Below are positions 1-5,128 of a stretch of 5,128 bases of DNA, one piece after another; the first letter of the stretch is position 1; each line of letters opens with the position of its first letter. The DNA comes from SKKL01 sp046543225. Its GTDB lineage: Bacteria; Actinomycetota; Acidimicrobiia; Acidimicrobiales; SKKL01. The stretch covers positions 1 to 5,128 of the forward strand of contig JBKGZW010000188.1 in the NCBI GenBank assembly GCA_046543225.1, given 5' to 3'. The position numbers were made by a program, and so were the translations under genes. The notes beneath the pieces were generated by a model. That model was not told where the DNA came from. It searched no databases and saw only the letters and a program-made list of their open reading frames with translations.

Positions 1-1288
1 CGAGCAGTTCGTCGCCCGCCGCGTGGCCGAGCTCGTCGTTGATGGCCTTGAAGCGGTCGAGGTCGAGGAACACCACCGCGATCGACTCGTCGGGGTCGGC
101 GACGCAGAGCTCGAGCGAGTGCATCACCGTGGCCCGGTTGAAACAGCCGGTGAGCGCGTCGACGGTGGCCCGTTGGTGCAGCTCGTCGCGCAGCACGGCC
201 GCTTCGGTGACGTCGGCGATGGAGATGATGGCGCCGTTGATGGTGCCGTCGGACTCCGACAGTGACCGCATGTTGAAGTGGCAGAGACGCTGGGTGCGTT
301 CGCCGGGGAGCTGCAGGCGGAGCTCGAGGTCGGCGTCGTCGCCGGCGATGACCGCGTCGAGTGCGGCCTGCAGGGCCGGCCAGTCTTCACGGAGGACGGT
401 GGCGAGCTGGGTGTCGATCCGTTCGGAGCGGGGCGCGGCGACGATCTGGTGGAGCCGTTCGTTGGTGTAGACGACGGTCCCGTCGGCGAGCACGTGGAGG
501 AGCCCGCTGGGCAGGGCCTGGGCGAGGCGGTCGAGCAGCTCCTCACGCTCGCGCAGGGCTTCGTGGGCGGCCATCTCCTCGGAGATGTCGATCATCTGGG
601 CCACGACGTGGGGGGTGTCGGGATCGTCGAGATGGTTCTTGTTGTTGATCTCGATCCAGACGTAATGGCCGTCCTTGTGGAGGTGCCGGAGCCGGACCCG
701 CTGCCCGTCGCCACCCGAGGCCAGCATCGACATCCAGTTGTCGATGGCGAGCTCCTGGTCGTCGTCGTGGATGAACTCCCGCGAGGGTTTGCCCATCAGG
801 TCGTCGCGGGTCCAGCCGAGCATCCGCTCGAGGCCGGGGTCCATGTCGATGAACTCGGCGCGGTCGGACTTGGTGGTCCAGGTGACACGCGAGGCCATGC
901 CCTCGACCGCTTCGGGGCGGATGTCGGCGGCGCCCTCGGGTGGGACGACGACGCAGAAGTAGGTGCCGTGGACCTCGGTGAGGTCGAACAGCGCGAGCAG
1001 GGTGGTCTCCTGGGGTGCGGCCGCGAGGTGGACCTCGGCATGGCCGACCCCGGTGTCCTTGGCCAGGTACCAGGCATCGATCACCGTGGCCCGGTCCTCG
1101 GCGACGACGAAGTCCAGCGCCGAGCGGGCCTGGAGGATGCGACTGCGTTCGATGGTGAAGCTCACCGGCATGGGGACGAACAGTCCGTCCTCGTTGACCG
1201 CCGCGACGAGCGCACCGGCGTTGTCGGCGATCAGCGATGCGAACTCGGTCTCGATCGCGGCGCGGTCCTCGTGGGTGTCGATCGTCAC
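1..1288 (-). CDS. PAS-PAS-PAS-GGDEF signalling protein, probable diguanylate cyclase (partial, C-terminus beyond left edge)
   Basis: Translating the minus strand with codons ending at base 2 gives 429 residues without a stop. Residues 12-115 look like a divergent PAS sensor fold (ALVAAVNEDGLFVP, ending FCVVVP). Residues 131-235 are a clear PAS/PAC unit (LERMLGWTRDDLMGKP, HKDGHYVWIEI, ending MIDISEE). Residues 236-257 form a charged, probably coiled-coil linker, and residues 258-365 are a third PAS (DGTVVYTNERL, ending SIADVTE). From residue 377 the GGDEF domain begins: DALTGCFNRA, then FLDLDRFKAINDELGHAAGD, with the metal-binding Asp in the LDLD segment. The window ends before the GG[DE]EF loop, so catalytic activity and any following EAL domain cannot be judged. 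GGDEF enzymes make c-di-GMP from two GTP. No membrane segment is visible, so it is probably a cytosolic sensor. The GTG start at 1288 has no good Shine-Dalgarno sequence; CTG at 1318 or ATG at 1171 are alternatives. It lies 102 bases after the exporter permease, on the same strand. Confidence 0.9.
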   Translation of the reverse strand, partial: MTIDTHEDRAAIETEFASLIADNAGALVAAVNEDGLFVPMPVSFTIERSRILQARSALDFVVAEDRATVIDAWYLAKDTGVGHAEVHLAAAPQETTLLALFDLTEVHGTYFCVVVPPEGAADIRPEAVEGMASRVTWTTKSDRAEFIDMDPGLERMLGWTRDDLMGKPSREFIHDDDQELAIDNWMSMLASGGDGQRVRLRHLHKDGHYVWIEINNKNHLDDPDTPHVVAQMIDISEEMAAHEALREREELLDRLAQALPSGLLHVLADGTVVYTNERLHQIVAAPRSERIDTQLATVLREDWPALQAALDAVIAGDDADLELRLQLPGERTQRLCHFNMRSLSESDGTINGAIISIADVTEAAVLRDELHQRATVDALTGCFNRATVMHSLELCVADPDESIAVVFLDLDRFKAINDELGHAAGDELL

Positions 1289-1311
1289 ACCGTCGGGGTC
1301 GGCAGCGGCGC

Positions 1312-1330
1312 CGGTCAGATTACGGTCAGA
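1312..1330 (-). repeat. Tandem 8-bp direct repeat with 11-bp period upstream of the PAS-GGDEF gene
   Basis: Read on the minus strand the sequence is TCTGACCG-TAA-TCTGACCG: two identical octamers separated by three bases, about 24 bases before the GTG start at 1288. The 11-bp period places both copies on the same face of the helix, as in direct-repeat sites of many response regulators. It overlaps the candidate -10 element. The repeat is seen directly; a regulatory role is inferred. Confidence 0.4.
1317..1322 (-). promoter_or_regulatory. Candidate -10 element for the PAS-GGDEF gene
   Basis: The minus strand reads TAATCT, which fits the actinobacterial TANNNT pattern for a housekeeping -10 box, about 28 bases before the GTG start. 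No convincing -35 hexamer lies 16-19 bases upstream. The assignment is weak and rests on one hexamer in an otherwise GC-rich gap. Confidence 0.25.
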
Positions 1331-1339
1331 GAGGGTCGA

Positions 1340-1372
1340 GACCGGGATTGATCCGAACGACCCAGCCCGGTC
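1340..1372 (-). terminator. Possible weak stem-loop between permease and PAS-GGDEF gene
   Basis: A perfect 7-bp inverted repeat (GACCGGG at 1340-1346 and CCCGGTC at 1366-1372) flanks a 19-base loop, starting 18 bases after the permease stop. There is no T-tract after it on the minus strand. It could be a weak terminator or attenuator between the exporter operon and the GGDEF gene, or chance in GC-rich DNA. Confidence 0.2.
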
Positions 1373-1390
1373 ACCTCGACCTCGGAGCGC

Positions 1391-3040
1391 TCATCCCCCG
1401 GCGGTGATCGGGCGGCGCCGGAACGCCACCAGTCCACCGGCGATCAGGGCGAGGGAGATCGCGGTGAGGACGACGACCGGCACGACGGCGAAGGCCTCGA
1501 GGGGGATCTCGGCGGCGTGGTCGAACGGTGAGAGGCCGAGCGCCACCTGCGGGAGGTCGAGCAGGCGCCCGAAGGTGCCGGCGATCAGCGCGTAGGCGAC
1601 CACGGCCCAGGTGGCGGGGACGGCGCGGGGAGCGAGGCCGAAGGCCAGGGTGGCCAGACCGAGCACGACCAGCACCGCCGGCGCCTGGTTCAGGTGGGCG
1701 GCGGTGAGGTCCCACAGGTAGGAGGCGTCGCCGGTGACGATCCAGGCCCCCGTGCCGGTGGCGGCACCGGTGGCGGCGAGGATGGTGACCACACCGGCGG
1801 CGGTGACGGCGACGTTGGTGCCCAGCCACGAGCGCCTGCTCAGCGGGGTGGACAGCAGCGGCTCGGCCCGGCCTCTCGCCTCCTCGTTGGCGAGACCCTG
1901 AACGGCGAGGATCGCGTACACGGCCACGAAGTAGCCCATGAACACCGCCATGTAGCCCAGGTAGCCGGCGAGCGCCTCCTCGGCGCCGAAGAGCTCGAGG
2001 AAGGCTTCGGGCAGGTCGTCGACGGTCCCGCTCATGAGATCGGTGAAGGCGCCGAAGACCAGTCCGCTCACCGCCAGGGCGATGGTCCAGGCGATCGTGG
2101 CGGTGCGCTGGAGTCGCGCCGCGAGTCCCAACGGGGTGCCGAGCGACGGGTGGGCCCGCGGCCGACCGGAGCGGGCCGCGAACAGGCTGGCCGCCAGGTC
2201 GCGTCGGGTCGACAGGGCGTAGCCGGCCACCGTGGTGACCGCGGCGAGTGCGACCAGCAGCAGCAGCGGCCACCAGCGGTCGAGGACGAAGGGGGCGCTC
2301 TGCTGGGCCCAGCCCAACGGCGACAGCCACGACAGGAGGTTGCCGCCCTCGGTGGCCATGTCGCCCCCGGCGCGCAGGACGAACGCCGCGCCCAGCACGG
2401 CACCGGCCAGGCCCGAGGCGGCTCGCGAGTACTCGCTGAGCTGGGCGGCGACAGCACCCACCCCGGCGAAGGCGAGGCCGGTGGCCAGCAGGCTGGTGGC
2501 CATCAGCAGCGATCCGGCGACACCGAACCCACCGATCCCGATCAGCACGGCGCCCACGACGACCGCGGTGGCCAGGTTGGTCAGGGTGGTCACGATCAGG
2601 GCGGCGGTGAGCGGGGTGTCGCGACCGACGACGCTGGCCCGCACGAGCTCGGCCCGCCCGGTCTGTTCCTCGACGCGGGTGTGGCGGACCACGGTGAGGA
2701 TGCTCATGAGCGCCACCAGCAGCAGCAGGTACAGCCCGTAGCCACCGGTGATGACCCGGTCGTAGGTGGGCGCGTCGAACCCGTAGCCGGGTCCGATGAG
2801 CAGACGGCCCATGGGGTCCGCGAGCATCGAGGTGACCGCTTGGAGGTCCTCCTCGGTGGTGTACACGGTGGGGATGGCGACCGAGACGTAGACCGCGAAC
2901 GATCCGAGACCCAGGGCCCAGGCGGGCAGCCGGATCCGGTCGCGGCGCACCATGAACCCCAGCAGCGCCCCGAGCCCGGCCAGGGCCCTCGGCTCGGTCC
3001 GGGTCCGCGACCGCGTCACGGTGGCGGTGGCAGCGGTCAT
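1391..3040 (-). CDS. ABC-2 type exporter permease, TnrB3-like (polyketide antibiotic exporter family)
   Basis: This 549-residue integral membrane protein has about 12 predicted helices (near residues 37-58, 100-118, 145-170, 178-200, 208-223, 257-276, 314-332, 360-380, 407-434, 453-470, 476-491 and 516-539) and no signal peptide. Its layout and length match the permeases annotated as exporters of polyketide antibiotics (COG3559, TnrB3). It is an internal tandem duplication: residues 124-140 (EEQTGRAELVRASVVGR) align with 386-402 (EEARGRAEPLLSTPLSR), and LSPLGWA at 239 resembles LSPFDHA at 503. One chain therefore probably supplies both transmembrane halves, paired with two copies of the ATPase. 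The ATG at 3040 is fixed by its 4-base ATGA overlap with the ATPase stop, which indicates translational coupling. The frame stays open above 3040, but that part overlaps the ATPase gene and is Arg/Pro-rich with no family features. The substrate is unknown; family membership suggests a hydrophobic natural product or drug. Confidence 0.9.
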   Translation of the reverse strand: MTAATATVTRSRTRTEPRALAGLGALLGFMVRRDRIRLPAWALGLGSFAVYVSVAIPTVYTTEEDLQAVTSMLADPMGRLLIGPGYGFDAPTYDRVITGGYGLYLLLLVALMSILTVVRHTRVEEQTGRAELVRASVVGRDTPLTAALIVTTLTNLATAVVVGAVLIGIGGFGVAGSLLMATSLLATGLAFAGVGAVAAQLSEYSRAASGLAGAVLGAAFVLRAGGDMATEGGNLLSWLSPLGWAQQSAPFVLDRWWPLLLLVALAAVTTVAGYALSTRRDLAASLFAARSGRPRAHPSLGTPLGLAARLQRTATIAWTIALAVSGLVFGAFTDLMSGTVDDLPEAFLELFGAEEALAGYLGYMAVFMGYFVAVYAILAVQGLANEEARGRAEPLLSTPLSRRSWLGTNVAVTAAGVVTILAATGAATGTGAWIVTGDASYLWDLTAAHLNQAPAVLVVLGLATLAFGLAPRAVPATWAVVAYALIAGTFGRLLDLPQVALGLSPFDHAAEIPLEAFAVVPVVVLTAISLALIAGGLVAFRRRPITAGG

Positions 3041-3975
3041 GACCCGGCCGGCGCGGGGTGGCCGTCGGGGTGGTCGGCACCAATGGGTGCATCGCCGTAG
3101 TGGCGCAACAGGAGCTGTTCGAGCGTGGGCGGGTGGGCGACCAGGGACCGCACGCCGAGGGGGCCGAGGGCGCTGACCACCTCGGCCATCCGGTCGCCGT
3201 CGACCTCGAAGCGGACCTGGCCGTCGACCCGGTCGAACCCGTGCACACCGTCGAGGCGGGCGACCCCGTCGGCGGGTTCGGCGGTCTCGACGACGACGGT
3301 GGTGCGGGTGAGGTGGCGCAGCTCGTCGAGCGAGCCCGATTCGACGGTGCGGCCCTGGCGGATGATCGAGATGCGGTCGGCCAGCACCTCGACCTGGGCG
3401 AGGATGTGGCTCGACAACAACACGGTGTGGCCGTCGCGGCGGGCCTCGCGGATGCAGTCCTGGAACACCGCCTCCATGAGCGGGTCGAGCCCGGCGGTGG
3501 GTTCGTCGAGGAGGAGCAGCTCGACGTCGGAGGCCAGCGCCGAGATGAGCGCGACCTTCTGGCGGTTGCCCTTGGAGTAGGTGCGGCCCTTCTTGGTGGG
3601 GTCGAGGTCGAAGCGTTCGCACAGCTCGTCGCGGCGGCGCTGGTCGAAGCCGCCCCGCAGGCGGGCGAACAGGTCGATGGCCTCGCCGCCGGTGAGGTTG
3701 GGCCACAGCTCGACGTCGCCGGGCACATAGGCGAGGTGGCGGTGAAGCTCGACGGCGTCGGTCCAGGGGTCGCCGCCGAGCATCTGCACCGTTCCGGCGT
3801 CGGCCCGCAGCAGGCCGAGCAGGATGCGGATGGTGGTGGACTTGCCGGCGCCGTTGGGGCCGAGGAACCCGTGGACCTCGCCCCGTCCGACCTCGAGGTC
3901 GAGCCCGTCGAGGGCGACGACGTCGCCGAACCGCTTGACCAGACCGGTCGTGGAGATGACGGTCGAGCCGTCCAT
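3037..3975 (-). CDS. ABC transporter ATP-binding protein of the exporter (DrrA-like)
   Basis: This 312-residue cytosolic ATPase powers the permease encoded immediately downstream. Visible motifs in order are Walker A GPNGAGKST at residues 39-47, a Q-loop region reading YVPGDVELWPNLTGGE (83-98), the signature region YSKGNRQKV (133-141), Walker B LLLLDEP (153-159) with catalytic Glu158, D-loop GLD (162-164) and switch His190 in LLSSH. A C-terminal extension from about residue 220 to 300, ending in PTLEQLLLRHYG, resembles that of DrrA-type drug exporters. The usual Q-loop Gln is not visible and LSGGQ is replaced by SKGNRQ. From memory this variant is common in actinobacterial partners of TnrB3-like permeases, so the protein is probably active. 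ATG 3975 is chosen because GGAG lies eight bases upstream and Walker A sits at the usual distance. The frame extends to a GTG at 4098, but that part is Pro/Ala/Arg-rich and lacks a ribosome binding site. Confidence 0.95.
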   Translation of the reverse strand: MDGSTVISTTGLVKRFGDVVALDGLDLEVGRGEVHGFLGPNGAGKSTTIRILLGLLRADAGTVQMLGGDPWTDAVELHRHLAYVPGDVELWPNLTGGEAIDLFARLRGGFDQRRRDELCERFDLDPTKKGRTYSKGNRQKVALISALASDVELLLLDEPTAGLDPLMEAVFQDCIREARRDGHTVLLSSHILAQVEVLADRISIIRQGRTVESGSLDELRHLTRTTVVVETAEPADGVARLDGVHGFDRVDGQVRFEVDGDRMAEVVSALGPLGVRSLVAHPPTLEQLLLRHYGDAPIGADHPDGHPAPAGS

Positions 3976-3983
3976 GGTGGTCG

Positions 3984-3991
3984 CTCCTTCT
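3984..3991 (-). promoter_or_regulatory. Ribosome binding site of the ABC ATPase gene
   Basis: The minus strand reads AGAAGGAG, with GGAG eight bases before ATG 3975. It supports this start over the longer frame beginning with GTG at 4098, which has no purine-rich site before it. Confidence 0.7.
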
Positions 3992-4029
3992 CCGGCGCGC
4001 AGTGGCGCGGGCGCCGCCGGGACGGGCCC

Positions 4030-4059
4030 ATCATCGGCCGGGGGACGGGACCCGCACAA
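4030..4059 (-). promoter_or_regulatory. Candidate promoter of the exporter operon
   Basis: The minus strand has TTGTGC (4059-4054) and, after an 18-base spacer, GATGAT (4035-4030). Both are partial matches to -35 and -10 boxes. The predicted transcript start would leave a leader of about 45 bases before ATG 3975. The inverted repeat at 4060-4072 abuts the -35 box. GC-rich DNA gives such partial matches by chance, so this is only a candidate. Confidence 0.2.
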
Positions 4060-4072
4060 GGACCGGTGGTCC
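4060..4072. repeat. Short inverted repeat GGACC-N3-GGTCC, possible operator
   Basis: The arms GGACC (4060-4064) and GGTCC (4068-4072) are perfect complements around three bases. GGTCC recurs at 4078-4082 and 4090-4094, so three copies lie 10 and 12 bases apart. The site is about 85-97 bases before the ATPase start, directly next to the candidate -35 box. It is a possible binding site for the upstream GntR protein or another regulator; function is inferred. Confidence 0.3.
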
Positions 4073-4084
4073 CTCCCGGTCCGG

Positions 4085-4104
4085 GTCGCGGTCCCCACCG
4101 CGAC
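4085..4104. repeat. 8-bp inverted repeat with 4-base loop between GntR and ABC genes
   Basis: GTCGCGGT (4085-4092) and ACCGCGAC (4097-4104) are perfect complements around CCCC. In minus-strand RNA this gives an 8-bp, GC-rich hairpin with a GGGG loop, 45 bases after the GntR stop and 109 bases before the ATPase start. There is no U-tract, so it may be a U-less terminator of the GntR transcript, or a DNA operator. Confidence 0.4.
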
Positions 4105-4112
4105 ATCGGATG

Positions 4113-4124
4113 ACCGGAGCCGGT
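4113..4124. repeat. Short inverted repeat ACCGG-N2-CCGGT
   Basis: Arms ACCGG (4113-4117) and CCGGT (4120-4124) are perfect complements around AG, 25 bases after the GntR stop. It is the third dyad in the same 174-base gap. On its own a 5-bp dyad is weak evidence in GC-rich DNA. Confidence 0.2.
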
Positions 4125-4149
4125 GCGTCGGGACCCTCGAGCCGATCGC

Positions 4150-4914
4150 TCAGTCGGACTCGTCCAGAGCGCTGCTCTCCTCGTCGCCCATTGCGGCGAG
4201 CCGGAGACCCGTGCCCGGCTCCTGGCGCGACAGGTGGGCCAGGTAGGCGATGCTTCGTCCGGGAAAGAGAGCGATCGCGTACAGGACGGGCTCACCGTCT
4301 ACGTCGAAGGTCGTGCGCTCGCTCATCAGGCAGGCCGACCCAACCGGGATTCCGAGCAGGCGAGCGTCCTCCTCTCCCGCCTCGACCGCGCTGATGACCT
4401 GGATCGCCTCGCGCAACTGCACCGGCAGCAGGTCATAGATCGAGTGCTGCTCCACGGCCGACTTCGACATGTCTCGCCCGAAGCGCTCGGGGCACCAGGC
4501 GGTGACACGAGCAACGGGCTCTCCATCACCCAGGTTGAGGCGCGTGACCCGAAGGACGCTGTCGGTGCCGAGCACATCCTTCACCTTCCCGGTCGCGGGT
4601 ACGAAGCTGAAGTCGAGGATGCGCCGCTCAGCGAGGATCCCCTTGTCCGCGAGCTGTCCCTCGATCGTTCCCAGATGGTTCAAGGTGTGGTGAACACGCC
4701 CGCGAGCCGCATACCATCCCGAACCCCTTCGCGCCTCGACGAGTCCCTCGTCGCGGAGCTGTCCGAGGGCCTTGCGGACGGTGAGCCGGCTGACACCGAA
4801 GTCGGCTGCGAGGTCGAGCTCGGCGGGAAGGGCACCGTCCTGGAACGCGCCCTCGGCAAGCCGTTCCCGCAACGCCTCGGCGACCGAGTGATACAGGTGC
4901 TGACGCCCGTTCAT
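4150..4914 (-). CDS. GntR-family transcriptional regulator, HutC subfamily (UTRA domain)
   Basis: This 254-residue protein is a typical full-length HutC-type regulator. Residues 6-72 form the GntR winged helix-turn-helix: LYHSVAEALRERLAEGAF, GALPAELDLAADFGVSRLTVRKAL with recognition helix around 41-53, and the wing GLVEARRGSGWY. Residues about 95-228 form the UTRA effector domain: VLRVTRLNLGDGEPVA (120-135), an SIYDLL segment (158-163), and the closing strands SERTTFDVDGEPVLYAIALFPGR (198-220). HutC proteins usually bind DNA as dimers and repress until a small ligand binds UTRA. ATG 4914 is preferred because AAGGGGGAGG lies six bases upstream; an in-frame GTG at 4965 would add 17 charged residues with no conserved content. 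The gene lies 174 bases upstream of the exporter genes on the same strand, so exporter control or autoregulation is likely. The acidic tail (MGDEESSALDESD) is unremarkable. Codon use is somewhat less GC3-biased than in the exporter genes. Confidence 0.92.
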   Translation of the reverse strand: MNGRQHLYHSVAEALRERLAEGAFQDGALPAELDLAADFGVSRLTVRKALGQLRDEGLVEARRGSGWYAARGRVHHTLNHLGTIEGQLADKGILAERRILDFSFVPATGKVKDVLGTDSVLRVTRLNLGDGEPVARVTAWCPERFGRDMSKSAVEQHSIYDLLPVQLREAIQVISAVEAGEEDARLLGIPVGSACLMSERTTFDVDGEPVLYAIALFPGRSIAYLAHLSRQEPGTGLRLAAMGDEESSALDESD

Positions 4915-4920
4915 CTCCGG

Positions 4921-4930
4921 CCTCCCCCTT
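4921..4930 (-). promoter_or_regulatory. Ribosome binding site of the GntR gene
   Basis: The minus strand reads AAGGGGGAGG, six bases before ATG 4914. It is a strong Shine-Dalgarno sequence and decides the start against the upstream in-frame GTG at 4965. I could not find a convincing promoter further upstream. Confidence 0.7.
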
Positions 4931-5060
4931 CGCTTCCCTTCACCGCTCAGACGCCCGCCATCCACTCCCGCACTTCCCGAGTCGAATGGTCTCAGGCTCT
5001 GCCCCCTTGCCGAGCACCGTCAGGCGGTCCCGCCACTGCTTGGTCCCGGTTCGCGGTCCG

Positions 5061-5128
5061 TCAGGGAAGTGAGCTCGCGTCGAAATAGGTGAGCTCACCG
5101 ATGTGCCCGGTGCCCTGATCGAGCGATC
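5061..5128 (-). CDS. Possible C-terminal fragment of an unidentified protein (cut by right edge)
   Basis: One minus-strand frame is open from the window edge to a TGA at 5063-5061 and encodes SLDQGTGHIGELTYFDASSL followed by Pro. About three quarters of its codons end in G or C, which fits real coding sequence better than the competing open frame at the edge. With only 21 residues I cannot name a family. If real, the gene ends 146 bases before the GntR start and has the same orientation. Confidence 0.3.
   Translation of the reverse strand, partial: SLDQGTGHIGELTYFDASSLP
5088..5099. repeat. 12-bp perfect palindrome with a nearby half-copy
   Basis: GGTGAGCTCACC is a perfect palindrome. Its core GTGAGCTC also occurs at 5069-5076, exactly 20 bases away in direct orientation, which is about two helical turns. 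It lies 174-185 bases upstream of the GntR start and may be inside the end of an upstream gene. It could be a regulator site or coding coincidence. Confidence 0.25.

Noticed and set aside
278..1351. A 357-residue plus-strand open frame near the left end.
   Set aside because: It is antisense to the PAS-GGDEF gene, whose minus-strand translation has clear PAS and GGDEF signatures; the plus frame is Val/Gly/Asp-rich without family features.
1694..3100. A 468-residue plus-strand open frame opposite the permease.
   Set aside because: The translation is low-complexity Gly/Gln/Asp/His-rich and antisense to a well-supported membrane protein.
3041..3706. An N-terminal extension of the permease into the ATPase gene.
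   Set aside because: It overlaps the ATPase coding region in another frame and is Arg/Pro-rich; ATG 3040 forms a classical ATGA coupling with the ATPase stop.
3976..4098. An N-terminal extension of the ATPase to a GTG at 4098.
   Set aside because: No Shine-Dalgarno sequence precedes it, the added residues are Pro/Ala/Arg-rich, and ATG 3975 has GGAG at proper spacing and gives the normal N-terminus.
3058..4113. A 351-residue plus-strand open frame opposite the ATPase.
   Set aside because: It mirrors the ATPase codons on the opposite strand and shows no recognisable motif; the minus-strand frame has all ABC motifs.
1371..4295. A 974-residue minus-strand open frame spanning both exporter genes.
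   Set aside because: It is out of frame with the recognised ATPase and permease, its translation is Arg/Pro/Ser-rich without domains, and it is a by-product of high GC content.
5023..5034. The inverted repeat GGCGG-TC-CCGCC as a terminator of the upstream gene.
   Set aside because: It has only a 5-bp stem, a 2-base loop too tight for a hairpin, and no T-tract.
4123..5088. A 321-residue plus-strand open frame opposite the GntR gene.
   Set aside because: It is antisense to a full-length GntR/UTRA protein that has a good ribosome binding site; no homology is recognisable.

Overview
The window is GC-rich bacterial DNA with strong G/C preference at third codon positions, which suggests an actinobacterium. 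A soil or aquatic lineage such as Acidimicrobiia is possible, but that is an inference from codon use and gene types only. Every gene I can support lies on the minus strand, so transcription runs from high to low coordinates. The long plus-strand open frames are antisense shadows of these genes. I see no tRNA, rRNA, CRISPR array, insertion sequence or riboswitch.

In transcription order: (1) 5128-5061, a possible C-terminal tail of a gene cut by the window edge, unidentified. (2) 4914-4150, a GntR-family repressor of the HutC type, with an N-terminal winged helix-turn-helix and a C-terminal UTRA ligand-binding domain. (3) A 174-base gap (4149-3976) with three short inverted repeats, which is the best place for promoter and operator. 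(4) 3975-3037, an ABC transporter ATPase. (5) 3040-1391, a 549-residue, 12-helix ABC-2 permease with two related halves, whose start overlaps the ATPase stop by four bases (ATGA). (6) A gap of about 100 bases with an 11-bp-period direct repeat. (7) 1288-1, a PAS-PAS-PAS-GGDEF signalling protein, probably a diguanylate cyclase, cut by the left edge before its GGDEF signature. No single open frame of this last gene stops inside the window, so it is easily missed.

Genes 4 and 5 form a two-component exporter of the type annotated as exporters of polyketide antibiotics (TnrB3-like, COG3559) or as ABC-2 drug efflux pumps. The GntR/UTRA protein directly upstream is the natural candidate for its ligand-responsive regulator: binding of a small molecule to UTRA would release the repressor and allow export. 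The PAS-GGDEF gene has the same orientation and may be read through from the exporter operon or use its own promoter. A functional link between c-di-GMP signalling and the exporter is not shown.

Nothing here is clearly a new system. The points most worth checking are the repeat-rich gap before the exporter, the direct repeat before the GGDEF gene, the HutC-type (rather than TetR or YtrA-type) regulator beside this exporter, and the ambiguous reading frames at the right edge.
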